From Brugia malayi (lineage: Eukaryota > Nematoda > Chromadorea > Rhabditida > Onchocercidae), in the NCBI RefSeq assembly GCF_000002995.4, contig NW_025062475.1:11722187-11786186 (forward strand): a stretch of DNA of 64,000 nucleotides. Reading direction: 5' to 3'. Positions 1 through 12,758 of this stretch are shown here, in pieces (the stretch's first letter is position 1; the number at the start of each line of letters is the position of its first letter). The position numbers and the translations under genes were made by a program. The notes beneath the pieces were generated by a model that made no database searches, was not told where the DNA came from, and worked only from the letters and a program-made list of their open reading frames with translations.

Positions 1-1080
1 GAATCATCAAAGTATTGTATTGAAAGTGAGTAAATTATTCAATATCATTATTATATGCATACGTACGTTAAAGTGATACATATAGACAAATTATTAATGA
101 TACCGATCAAAAACTGGAAGGATCGTACATAATGCAAATAATTATCAATTGACTGATTGATTGAGGTGATTGAAAAAGCAAAAAATTGTTGATAATGATA
201 GAAACGGATAGCAATGTTAACAACTTTGTCATAAATAAATAAGTAAATAAATAAATAAACAAACAAATGTATGGATAGGTTTGTCTCATTTCTGTGCTTT
301 TTCCGTTTAAGCATTCCGAAACTTTTACCGTTTACATACATTTTTACATAATACCTTTCCTGCTGTAATCATACACACATATATATATATGTGAAGCTGA
401 TGTATTCTTTTGACATCTAGCAGACCGGTTTTTATAAAGTTTTTTTTTTTTTTTCCCTATTGAACGGAACTATTTGTTCTGATTACTGTTTACTAGCACA
501 CCTGAAATAATATCATTCCATTTCTATCGAATTGATCGTATGTCAAATATCTGTTTATCCTCTAAACATTATAATTTGTGCTTTTTTTTAAATCAATTAA
601 AGTTTAATTAATTCAATTCAATATTATTATATTAATCATTTGTAAATGATAAAGCAAAAATATTTTTAGCTTTTATTAATATTTTAAATTTCAATAAATA
701 AATTTATGTATGATATGAAGTCATTGAACTATATACCTGTTTTGATATATACCTTTGTATGATGTTAAAAACATGGGAAGCATATTTGCCCGTATAACTC
801 TTTTCATTCTTTCTAAGTGGGTAGAGTTCCCCTTTCCTTCCCTTACATACGCTATTCCCATCTTTCGTCTAAATCATGTTCAGAAATGCCCGCAACAGCA
901 GATAGTAGCACACGATGACCTTCAGCATAGTTCATCACTTCCATCTGCTTTAAATTTTATCTATTACTATTCACCTCATTGTCACATTGAACAGAAGGCA
1001 CAAACAATATCATCTATCTTATCAAGTAAACACTATTCTCCGTAATTCCCAAATATATATATAAATTATATTAAAATCAA

Positions 1081-1150
1081 ATAATAATAATAATAAAATG
1101 ATAATAACAATAATAATAATTTATAATAAGAATGATAGTTGATAATTATG

Positions 1151-1206
<56 letters not shown>
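1081..1206. repeat. (TAA)n microsatellite
   Basis: Imperfect then nearly pure TAA/AAT trinucleotide repeat; the cleanest block is about 1151-1206. Confidence 0.95.
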
Positions 1207-1207
<1 letters not shown>

Positions 1208-2109
1208 CCACCTTACACTTACACAATTCTTTCTTTTTCTGTTTGTGTTTAAATATAAATGTCAAAATGTGATTAATCTTTTTTTTTTCTTTTGTGTAAA
1301 GTTTTAAATAATAAAAATTACAAAACTATTCAATTATATCATGAAATCTTTGAACTATAACAATACTAATATAATATTAATGTTATCGATTAATTTATAT
1401 TTAAGAATGATATCATTATTTCTTAGCCAATTTTTTTTTTTATTTTTTGTAATTTCAGCAGTTAATTAATCATTTAAGTTTATCATATTATTATCATATG
1501 GAAATATCATCATTATCAGCATTATCATTATCATTATTATCAATCTCTCTCTTTTCTTTTCCTTTTTTAAAATATATTTTCGATGATTTGAATGAAATGT
1601 CAGAGATAAATTAGTATAGTTTAACTCTTTTCTAAATGTATCATTTTGTCATGCTCTAATGATATATAGCAACTAAAATGTGTACATTCAATTCATCGAG
1701 TTTTTTTTCCCTTTCTTTTCATTTCTTTTTTTTTTTTTAAAAAAAATGATAATTTGAAGCAAAGAGAGAGAGAGAAAGAGAGAAAAAAAGATTGGAATTA
1801 ATTATTTTCTAACAAATTGTATGAATTATAAAATTTAAAAATTTTTTTGCTCGTAATCAAATTAACATATACATACTTTGATTATTATCAGTTTCTCTAG
1901 CAATTTAACGATATCATATATCTATTTCTGTTTATCTTATCTATATGGATAGATAAGATGTGATATGATATGATAAATAACAAGAGTACGAGGTTGAAAT
2001 CTTGAAAGAGAAATTTTAACAACTAAAATATCTGATGTTAAACTTGTGAATGATGTATTATTATACATAAAAGTATAAGAGAATAGTCTATAACAGAGAC
2101 ATGAAATGG

Positions 2110-2172
2110 TAAGAAAGAAAGAAAGAGAGAGAGAGAGAGATGGAGGGAGAGAGAGAGAGAGGGAGAGAGAGA
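2110..2172. repeat. (GA)n purine microsatellite
   Basis: Purine tract of AAAG/GA/GGGA units on the plus strand, followed about 100 bases later by a CA repeat. Confidence 0.9.
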
Positions 2173-2276
2173 AACAGCTACGTCAATCAATTTTAGCTTC
2201 AAGAATTTTGCTAAAAAAAAATTTTTTTTTTTAAATTTTCAAAAACATAAATGCATACTCGGACGTACATAGAAAT

Positions 2277-2315
<39 letters not shown>

Positions 2316-2346
2316 TACATACATACACATACACACACACACACAC
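2277..2346. repeat. (CA)n microsatellite with CATA interruption
   Basis: Two CA dinucleotide blocks separated by a short CATA block. Confidence 0.95.
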
Positions 2347-3300
2347 GCTCATTTATACATTCACCACATATCAACCACAGCTATTTATTAGTTAACTTTC
2401 AACTTTTCAAAACACTTCCTTTACTTATCCATAATTTTCACTTTATATAATTTGAATATTTTAGGTCGAATAATTAATTACATATGTCTTAGGTCAAATT
2501 TCATTTTCACATTTACAATTAATTACTTAAATCCATATAAATCTGAATATTTTAAATTCAAACTAAACATTCTTACTTAAAATTGACTAATTCTTTTTAG
2601 TGGATCTTTTTTTTTTTTTTTTTTTTTTTCAAGGAAATAAAAAATTGAAAAAGTATAATCAAAAAAGAAGAAAATCATATATATGTTCAAAAATTCAGAA
2701 ATTAAATATGAAAGAAATAAATGCTTTATTTATAGAAAGACTATAAATAAATCAATAAGAAAATTAATAATTTAGTAATTTATGCTATGGTTAAATATTT
2801 TCATCAACTAATCAATTATAATATGAAATTATTTTTAATCAGTGATATTCGAATAATAAATTGAGATGAGAGAATTCAGCTGACTGATTAATTAGTTAAG
2901 TAATTGATTGATGTAAGCTTACTTATAATTAGCTAGAATATATAACTAAAGTATTATTTAAGTGATACAACAAATTATTTCTTTTTCTTCTTATTCAAGT
3001 TGATATTAATTTTTCTAATCCTTTCCATTTATCCATTTCAGTTAATATTAACTTTTTTTTCAAATTAATTATAGCAGTTTATTTCAATTTTAATCCGTAA
3101 TATTTAAATATTCAAAAAAAGAAGGAAAGAAACCTTTTACAGTGTGACTTAAATATAATCGTATATTTGATTTTGTTATTATCCATCTTTACAATCTGTC
3201 ATTATGCTTTTTTAAAAGTTTATTTTTTTTTTTTTTTTTTTTTTTTGTTGAGAATTATCGAAATTAATGAGGATTGATCTTATATTTTACTGTGTTATTT

Positions 3301-3395
3301 GTCATTTGTTGTTGTTATTGTTGTTGTTGTTGTTGTTTTTGATATTGTTGTTGTTATTGCAGTTGTTGTTATTGTTGTCGCTGCTGTTATTGAAA
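3301..3395. repeat. (TTG)n microsatellite
   Basis: Repeating TTG/TTA units. The leucine-rich 67-codon frame over it (3267-3470) is a product of the repeat and not a gene. Confidence 0.9.
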
Positions 3396-4962
3396 AGTGC
3401 TATCATTCATAGAGAAGAGAAGAATATAATTTTTGTCAATATTAATATTTGTTATCTTCCTAAATGTTGACTTCCTCTTTTCTCATCTTTTTAGCCCGTT
3501 TATTTCTTCACATTATTTTATCCTTCTAAACAAATTTATATTCCCAAGCTCTTAAAATAAATTAAATATTTCCAGAGCTAAAACACAATCTTTTGTTATC
3601 ATTTTTTCCTTTTTTTTTCTTTTTTTTTTGTTACTAATTATTTCAATTTTTAAAGAAGAAAATTTAATTGAATTTCTTTTTTACGCTTTGTTTCAAAAGT
3701 ATGATTTATATTTGATACGTGGAAGACAAGTGTTGTTTGATTTTTTTCATTAAAAAGTTAACAATTGACAAACAAACAAAAATGTCTGCTCATATTTATT
3801 ATCATAATCATTTACATATCAGTATATCATTAATTGTTTGTTAATTTTATGATAAAAAAAAATGCTTTTTTCATTAAACATTTCTTTCCACACTTTTTTT
3901 AAATTCATTTCACAGGTTTTTTTTTTTTTTTTTTATGACTTTTTAAATTTAACATTTATATTAATAATGTAAATAAAACTGCATGAAATTAATTTTTGCA
4001 GAGAATAAGTAAGTGCGGTAAATATTTAAATGAAAAGAGTAATAATTTATGTGAAGGATGAAGAAAATAAGTGGAAAATGTCATTCATAAAAATTATACG
4101 GGCGGAAATTTGATGAAAGATAAAAGAGCTTGCAATGACGTTTTATTTACAATTTAGCGATGTTTTGAAATTTCATCAAATTTCAATGTTTTAATGTTTC
4201 AATGAAAATAAATGGCTTTTTTTTCTCTTTTTTTTCTTTGTTCTTTTGTTTTTATTTTTATTTTAAAAGGGAATTAGCGAATTAGAAAAAAAAAAAAAAA
4301 AAAAAAGAAAGTTGTAATTTGTTATTACGTATTTGCACATAAAACTCTTCTAAATAATGAATTATTAAATTAAATAAGTTATGCTATGCGTAATATTATT
4401 ATGTTATTAATGAAAGTGAAAAGCTTCTAAAAACTTCGCTCAATTTTTCAATTTCTCACTTTCTCATTATTCTCTGTGTTTCAGATATCAACACAAAAAA
4501 AAAAAATAAAAAGAGAAAAATTTTTTTTTCTTTGCAATTTCATTTGGAACTGCAAAAAGAATTTCGTGTAATTTGTGAAGACAAAAAAAAAAAAAAAAGA
4601 GGTAAAAAAAAAGAGAGAGAGGGACAGAGAGAGAAATACTGAAGAAAAAAAAAAAGAAGGACGAAAAACTGAATTGTCAATTAAATCGATTATTGATTTG
4701 CTAATTCTAATTCTATTTTACTGTATTGGAATTAATACAATCGTATTCAACATTTCAACAATAATTCATATTTTTATCACTTATTCAATCTATTAATTTC
4801 ATTACTGCAATAATTATTCATTTTTGCTTAGCTTAGCAGGCCTTAAAAGGGCAAATTACGGCCAGTGCTTAGTAATAAAGTAGTATATTTGAAATATAAT
4901 TTTACTAAAAGAGAGAAAGAGAGAGAATAGCTCAAAGTAAAGTAGAAAGAAAAACGATAGTG

Positions 4963-5549
4963 ATGGATGCATCTGATAGTAATGTAAATGATAATGAAGT
5001 GACGCAACAAAGTCCAAGTTCAGAGGATGGTACCAGTTCGAATGATCCCGGGTAAGTAATATTTTTATCTTTTAGCATTTGCTTTTCTTTTTTTTTTTTT
5101 TTTTCATTTGATTAAATTTTTCTTGAAAAAAAAAAAAAAAAAAAAGAAACTATTACTTTTTTCTATCATTTTTTTTTTAAAAATTTTTACAATTTTGTAA
5201 ATAAATGAACGACAAAAGCGCCTTTTTAATATATTTCTAACAAATCATTTTATAAATTTGAAGAATAAAACTTTTATTTCCCATTCGTTTATATGATTAT
5301 CTCTTTGGACAAAGGATTAGTTTATTATAGAATGAAATAGAGCATATTTAGAGTAAATTTTTCTCGTCGGGTTTTTTTTTTTTTATTTTTTAAAAATTTT
5401 TAATTGAATGGAAAGATGTATTTTAGAATGTTGATATTAGTGCTAGAATAAATAGGAAAGATGATATTTGAAAACCGGAATAAGTATCAATCATTCACTA
5501 GTCTAATACTTTTTAGTGTGAAATTCTAACAGTTATTCATATTTGTTTG

Positions 5550-5581
<32 letters not shown>

Positions 5582-8560
5582 ATTATTTGGTTTGTGTCAG
5601 ATAAGAAAGACAGTGTTAGCTTTGTTAATTAACTTTTTTTTTTTTTTGTTGTTACTATTATAAATATTGCATACATTTTATGTTAACAATTTGTCCTTCG
5701 AACTTAGCAAAATTTGGAATGTTTATTCTGAAAAAGAAAAATGATAATTAAAAAAAATATGATTTTATTTTTACTTTATTTTAGTAAAATGTTTATTGGC
5801 GGTCTTAGTTGGCAAACAACAGCTGGTAAGTAATAGTATTTTTTAATTGTTGTCACTTTTTTTTTTAACTAATATATTCATATGTAATTGATGAGTTAAA
5901 TTAACGGCTGGAAATAATTAAGTGATAGATAGTTGTAAAGGAACAATCACTTTTTATAGATACTAAAAGAATTTCACTTATATAATTAATTACTGCTAAA
6001 TATTTAATTACGTTGAAATTGCAGGGTTGTAGTTATATAATTACATTCAAATCCAAATAAGCGATGGGATTTGAATGCTTGAATGTAATTATATAATTAG
6101 AACGTTCGATGAAGAATGTTATAATTTGAGCTATGGTCCAAAGCACTAGGTTATTTCTCTTTAATAATAATAGTTAGATTGTGGGTATTTAATTGAGAAG
6201 TAATAGTAGTAGTAGAAGTATTGGTAGTATTAGTATTAGTAGTAATAGTAATTGTAGTAGTAGTAGTAGTAGTGGTAGTAGGAGTAATAATAATTAATAA
6301 AAGTATTATAGATGTAAAAATATGTGAAGAAATAATTATAATAAATTTTGGAGTAATTTTGAAAAATTAAAATCTTCTAAAAATTATAATAAATATCTAA
6401 AGTTAAACTTTTTGATTCTTTCTCTAAAATATATTATAAATACTTTTTCACATATAAATGCTATAGTATAATAATTGATGCTGCGCTATTTTCAAATAAT
6501 AAAATTAGTTTAAATTTCTTTATAAAATTTTAATTCATATATTTAAGAAAAAAGGAAGAAAAAATTGCTTTTATAGAAGGATTACGAGATTATTTTGGTA
6601 AATTTGGTGAAGTAAATGAATGTATGGTAATGAGGGATCCAGCAACAAAAAGGGCCAGGCAATTATTATTTCAATTTTTTTAATTAACTTTTTTTTCAAT
6701 TTTTATTTTTTTCTATTGCTATTTTCCTTTTTTTTTTTTTTTTTCTGCTACATTTATTATAAGATTATTTAAAATCCTTCTCGTATAAATTTCATTTTTT
6801 GAATTATCTTATAATTGCAGAGGTTTTGGATTTATAACATTTACTGATCCGGCAAGTGTTGATAAAGTGTTAGCTCAAGAGCAACATGAACTTGATGGCA
6901 AAAAAGTTAGCAATTTCGTTTTTCTCTTTTTTTTTTCTTTATTTTTACATAAATCAAATTTTAAACTTACAACTATAATATTTATGAATAGATATATGCA
7001 TACAAAAAAAAAAAAAAGATATTATATAAACGGTAATAAAAGTTATAATTTGAGCAATAAACTAAATTTCTTCCTTCGTTTTTTCTTTTTCTTTCCTAAA
7101 TTATAAAAACCATTTCCATTTGGACAAAATACTGCACATTTCAGAATAAGATTAAGCTAATGATAAAAGTAATTTTGATGAGTAATATTTGAGAAATAAA
7201 AAAAATAAAAATGAAAAGTATATTATTATTATATTCTTTCTTTATTGGAACTTTTCTCTTTTTCTTTTCAATATTTTTTCTTAAGAATTATCTATTTTCT
7301 GAAATAGTACTTTTAATCTTATACCTTCCAATGAAAATCTTCCTTAACACTTTTTTTTTTCAGATCGATCCAAAAGTTGCATTTCCTAAGAAAGCACAAC
7401 CAAAAGTTAGTGTAAATTTATCCAATTTATTTTTCTTTTTTTGTTAAAAGAAAGAAAGAAAGAAAAAGACATAAATTTTATAATTTTCCCTAAAACTTAT
7501 GTTTTCCTAATAAAAAAAAAGCTGAAAAAAAAGAATTCTGGAATGCTTTAAGATTACGAATTTGTTTATTAGTTTTTGGAAGTTTAAAGCAATTCAAAAA
7601 CAAACTTGTCATTGCAAGTTATACTTTTATGATAAAATCAAAATTTAAATCTCATCTTATATGCATCAATCATTCCATAAAATAATCTAAACAATCACAT
7701 TCAATCATCTGTAAATTTTTTTTTTCAAAATCTTTTTTTATTAGTCTTATCAGATCGAACTTTGAGCTTTTCGTATTTTAATTATTGATTTCTTCGAGAA
7801 ATCATTTATCAAAATATTTCTGTGCTTTTTTTTTTCACTTTTAAATGTCCATTAATAACCATAAAACACATTACAATAGTTGTTAATCCTTTAATTGTTA
7901 TCTCTTTCCCTCTAGTTCTCTGCTCACTTACCGTAACACCTTATGCCATAGTTATGGTATACGATAATTTTACAGTAATCTCTTATACAGTAATTTTTTA
8001 TAAAATTCTTTTATAAAATTTTTTTTTAAAATAAAGTTTTACTTCTACGCTGTCAGTTTACTATCACTTTCATTGCTTTCCTTTTTTTTTCAACTTAACA
8101 CATATCAGAATCTAATTTTTATTAAAATTTTATTAAAATTCTTTTTGGATGATTTATTTTTATTTTTACTGTTTTAGTGGAACTAATTTTTTTTTTTTTT
8201 ATTATAATGTATAAATCAATACTACAATTCAAATAATTACGATTGTTATAGATTAATTCAAATTTAACTAAAAATCTAATCCAGCATAGTATATTCAAGA
8301 GATAGAAAGGCTGAAAATGAAAGTAACTATTTTATTTTAAAAGTTTTAAATTCCAAAAAAATGGAAAAATAAAATTAAACCAGATAAAAATTTTTTATTT
8401 TCTATTTTTTTAATTTTTTTTTTTAACTTTTTGAAAGGTAAAAGAAGAAAAGATATAAAATGGTTGATGACATGTTTTTCTCATCTTTACTTCCTCTAAA
8501 ACGTCATAAAAAAGTGAGTGGCAAGAGAAAATGGAAAAGATAGGAGAAAGAAAGAAAGTT

Positions 8561-8592
<32 letters not shown>

Positions 8593-10954
8593 GAAGCAAT
8601 AAGTAAACTTTCTATTACAAACTTAAGAAGCTTTCAAAAAATTTCTCTCGTTTTCCAACAATAAAATGAGGGATTAAAAATGATGGAAATTTTAAGAATT
8701 TTATTTGAGAAAGGAAAAAATGAAACGAAGACATTTTAAAATATGATTAATTATAAAGGCTTTCTTTTTACCATCTCTTTCCTTCTCTCTCTCTCTTCCT
8801 GTCCCTATCTTTTCTCTTTCCCTCTCCCTCTCCTTTTTATCCTCTCTCTCTCTCTTTCCTTTTTTATTGCTTTGCAATGACAATGACAATAACAAATTCA
8901 AAAATCATTTCTTATCTGGGATTATTAGTTTGAATTGCAAAATTTTGATCCTATCAAATCCTCAAAAGAATGCTACTACTGCACAATTTTCTTCTAACAT
9001 TTTCCATTGCTGAAATCGTCTTTGCTTCTTTCTTTTTAAAATTCAAAAATTTTCTTATAGTCAGCTATAAGTAAGTAAAATTGACTTTATCAAAGTATGA
9101 TTTAATAAATTTTAAAACTTTCAATTATTTATGCATTTTTATTTTTCAACCAAATACATAACTTTTCATATATCTTTAATAAATATATATTATGATACAT
9201 TTAAAAGTATATCTTCTAGAGTTGCTATTAAAATTAAAATGAATTGTGTAAAATAGTTCAAGTATAAAATGTCATAAAATCAAAAATGTTTTTTTTTTTT
9301 CTTCGTTTAAAATTATTTTAAAATTCTAATCCGTCATTGTTTTATGATTGTTTCCTTTTGCACATAAAATTTTTCTCTAAAATTTGAATTCGTTCATTTC
9401 CTTTGATATTCATTTTTTTTTTTTTTCTCCTTTTTTATTTAATATCATTTATGAATTCATTTCAATTCATAGAATTTTTCAATTTTTTTCTCTCAAATTC
9501 ATCGCTTTGAAGTGTTTCATAGAAATTCATAAATTCTCCTATCGATCTTATTATCATTCAATTATGCAATAGTAATCGTTGTGAAGGTCAACAAATATGT
9601 TGTAAGTAGTAATTTTGATTGTAAAATTTGCAGTGTTGCATTGATCTCGTCGTTTAATTGTTGATCAAAAATCAAATTATAATCAATGTGCGATAAATAT
9701 TTGTCATATTGAGAATAATTAGCATTAACAACAAATAAATTAATTTAAAAAAATTTGCATTTATCAGATTTAGTATTTTAAAACTATTAAGTGAAAGTAT
9801 ATTTGACATTGTAATTAAAACTGTATAATCTTCCCATACATTTCAATAAAGTAAGAAATGTAAAATAGTCTGACAATTGATAATGTCGGAATTTAATCGA
9901 ACATTTTTCTCTAAAATTTCAAGTAAGTTTAGAAAATGATGCAACTTATTAGCCAATTAAGACAATGCAGTTTGAAGCTTTAATTAACTTCATTGATTAA
10001 GTATTTCTTATCATCCATGGTTAAAATTGTTGCTCATAAATATTTGTCAAATAAGCCATTATCATTAATTGGGTCAATGATGATGAGAAAAGTTTTGAAT
10101 CATTAAATGTAAGATTTTGTTAAAAACTAAAAAAAATTGAGAATTTTCTGCTTGCTTTTTTTCTATTTTTGAAATTAATTAAAAACAAAATTAAAAATCG
10201 AAATGCAAATTAACGTTAAATTTTTTTGTAGATGATAATTAAAACGAAAAAAGTGTTTATTGGTGGCTTATCAGCAACCTCAACTTTGGAAGATATGAAG
10301 AATTATTTTGAACAATATGGGAAGGTAAGTAATATCTTGTCTATGTTGAAAATATATATTAAAATTCTACTATAGGAAAATTGAATTAAAAATTGAAAGA
10401 GTTTCATTCTGGTAGTAATCAATAATGATATGATATATTTATCAGTGATTATTTCTTCTATTTAGCTTCGTATATTATAAAAAATGCTCTCTTACTTAAT
10501 TCAAGTTAACTTTAATTTTTAAGGTCGAAGATGCAATGCTAATGTTTGATAAAACAACTCAACGCCATCGAGGTTAAACTTCTCCATTATTATTTTTATT
10601 CAAAATATTATATCACAAAAGAGCAAAAGATGTTAATGTATAATAATACTTTTTTTTTTATAATTGTAGGTTTTGAAATTTTAGTGCAATTTATTTAAAA
10701 TGATAAAAAATGGAAATCAAATTAAACATGTTTTCTTTTTTTTTTTCATCAGAAAATGAATTTAACTTTTTTCTGTAGGATTTGGTTTTATAACGTTTGA
10801 TAATGACGATGTCAGTGATAAGGTGTGTGAAATTCATTTTCATGAAATTAACGGTAAAATGGTGGAATGCAAGAAAGCTCAGCCCAAAGAAGTAAGCATA
10901 ATCGAATTTTTGCTTTCAATTCCAAATTCCTATTATTTCGCTATTGTTGTGAAT

Positions 10955-10987
<33 letters not shown>

Positions 10988-12271
10988 TTGTAATAGTAAA
11001 TAATAATAATAATAGTGACAATGATGGTAATAAATAAGTTAAATAAATAAATGAGGAAATAAAGAAATAAATAAACAGTAGTTATATGAAGAGAAGCTTA
11101 CCATTTTAATTCCATTTCAAAAGCTAAGTGAGAGTTAAGCAGTAATTATTTATTTTTTAAATTAGAAAAATGCGAAAGAAGAAAAATGAGAAGAAGTATG
11201 GGATAAATCTTTTTATTTTTGCTAATTTGAAACAAATATTTTTTTGCTAAGTTAATCAAATATTCTAAGTTATGAATCATCTGGCATACATCACTATTGT
11301 TTAAGTTATAAATTTAAATTAGAATTGAAATTCTTAATTATTTATATCAGTTCTCAATAACTTTTTTCCTGTCTTAAATTAATTATTTTCCTCCAATTTC
11401 TATAACATTAACTGATATCATGAAGCCAATATATTTTATAATTTCAGGTGATGCTACCGGTTCAACTGAATAAAAGTAGAGCAGCTGCAGCTCGTAGTTT
11501 ATATGGTCTCGGACCGGAGCAATTACTTGGTACTTTAATAAAGTTACTTCAAATTATATTACTTTTTAATAAAAGTATAAAAATTTTAATGATTTATGTT
11601 TGATTTTATTTTAGCTTGAAATTTTTTAGTAAATTAGTGATTTCATTTTAGCCTATGCTTCTTGTCTGCCTCGACTTGGTACATATGGTACAAGTATGTT
11701 TTATAGCGGTGGAAGTATGTTTTTTATTAATTGTATATAATTAATTTTTCGTAATAATATCTTAGGTTTTATAAAGCAATAATAAAAATTATATAATATT
11801 AGAGCAATGAAATATATTTTATGAATTAACAATTTATTAGATTCAAATTTTTATTAAAGAAATGAAATTCAAAGAAAAAAATTTTTTTTTTTTTTGAATA
11901 TTTTGGGAAATAATACATTAAAAAAATTTAGAAAGAAAAATGAAATTATAATAAAACATAAATTTAAATGATTCATTATTATTATTATTTTTTGTATTGC
12001 AGTTTTCAACGGGTTTCAATCATACGCTCCGCTTGCGCCTACATCACCACCTGGTAACGTAACAAATGGCGCTGCAGCTGCTGTAGCAGCTAATGCCGGC
12101 GTAACACGTGGATTTAATTTAGCCGCAGCTCAAGCAGCTGCGGCTCAACAAGCGGTCGCATTTGAAGCGGCGGCATTGTACGCTATCGGTGGTGAACCAT
12201 TTGCGGGCATATATCCGAGTGCTATGCACCACCAAACACCTCAATTACCCCATGCCTTCCACAAAGTCTGA
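4963..12271 (+). CDS. msi-1: Musashi-family RNA-binding protein, 11 exons, 335 aa
   Basis: Sequence-specific RNA-binding translational regulator of the Musashi/DAZAP/hnRNP A family, acting on 3' UTRs mainly in neurons. Exons: 4963-5051, 5785-5825, 6577-6658, 6821-6905, 7364-7405, 10232-10324, 10524-10572, 10779-10891, 11448-11529, 11652-11714, 12003-12271; the sum is 1008 bases with all phases matching. RRM1 has RNP2 MFIGGL (residues 32-37) and RNP1 RGFGFITF (71-78). The family-typical linker [17 protein letters not shown] leads into RRM2, whose RNP1 RGFGFITF starts near residue 160. The C-terminal third is Ala/Gln-rich and ends HAFHKV. The intron between RRM1 and RRM2 is 2.8 kb. Intron 3 begins with GC instead of GT. 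Length is close to C. elegans MSI-1. Start: first ATG of an acidic N-terminus followed by a strong GTAAGT donor. Confidence 0.93.
6033..6096 (+). repeat. 18-bp inverted repeat (hairpin) in msi intron 2
   Basis: Arms 6033-6050 and 6079-6096 are perfectly complementary over 18 bases; the 28-base loop contains a second short complementary pair (ATCC/GGAT). It could be a small inverted-repeat element or a structured RNA. Confidence 0.7.
6195..6290. repeat. (TAG)n microsatellite in msi intron 2
   Basis: Imperfect TAG/TAA trinucleotide repeat inside the intron between exons 2 and 3. Confidence 0.85.
7406..10231 (+). other. Long intron 5 of msi between the two RRM domains
   Basis: A 2.8 kb intron bounded by a GTTAGT donor and a TTTTTGTAG acceptor. 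It holds poly(T), poly(A) and a CT-rich tract at about 8765-8860. I see no coding exon in it on either strand. Confidence 0.75.
10956..10986. repeat. (AAT)n microsatellite in msi intron 8
   Basis: Pure AAT repeat just inside the intron after exon 8, followed by AAAT-type repeats. Confidence 0.9.
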
Positions 12272-12717
12272 TGACTTTTCGGCGTTAATTTTCCATGGTA
12301 AATTATGCTGTATCAAAAATTATATTCTCAATGAATTCCAAAATTGAATTATTCAATTGAAATTTGTGTTAATTATCATCTAGCAGTTTATAACAATTAC
12401 TAACATAATATATGCAATCAATAAGAATAAGATAATAATCGAAGAGAAATAATTAAGTAGGATAAAATAAAAATAATAAATGAAAGAAGTATTTATAGTT
12501 GAAATTTTTAAGCTTACAAAAAAAAAAAAAAGCAAATTTTCACACTCTCATATGAAAATTCAATTCATTCATTTAGCAATTTTTCTTTTTTTTTTTTTTT
12601 TTTTTGCTTAATTTTTATAGATTAATAATTACAAAGTAATAACATATTCATCAAAAATTTATTAAAATTTTTTTTTTTATTTTTTTCATTTTTTTTTTTT
12701 TTTTTTTTTTTTTTCAG

Positions 12718-12758
12718 AAATATATACGCTGAATGCTGCTGCATATAAAATGGAGTGA
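12718..12758 (+). other. Candidate alternative last exon of msi
   Basis: A long poly(T) tract ends in TTTTCAG at 12711-12717. The following 41 bases would read IYTLNAAAYKME and stop if entered in phase 1. Exon 11 has a phase-1 GTAACG donor (after the codons for SPP) that would connect to it in frame, giving a short alternative C-terminus. This is inference from frame only. Confidence 0.3.

Larger units (their letters stand above)
1..4962. other. Gene-poor AT-rich region upstream of Musashi
   Basis: I find no convincing coding exon here. The stretch is made of poly(T)/poly(A) runs and several microsatellites listed separately. A slightly more GC-rich patch at about 770-1040 carries a 96-codon plus-strand open frame (755-1045), but it has no recognisable motif and no splice-linked partner, so I do not call it a gene. 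An acceptor-like TTAGCAG just before 4840, about 125 bases before the msi start codon, could be a trans-splice or 5' UTR splice site. Confidence 0.6.

Noticed and set aside
3267..3470. Leu-rich plus-strand ORF
   Set aside because: Translation of the TTG/TTA microsatellite.
4575..4796. Lys/Glu/Arg-rich plus-strand ORF just upstream of msi
   Set aside because: Built on purine simple sequence; no splice link to msi in the right frame.
10660..10700. Acceptor-like ATTGTAG followed by GTTTTGAAATTTTAG before msi exon 8
   Set aside because: Looks like the start of an RNP1 exon (G-F) but the frame diverges and hits stops; the real exon at 10779 restores RGFGFITF.
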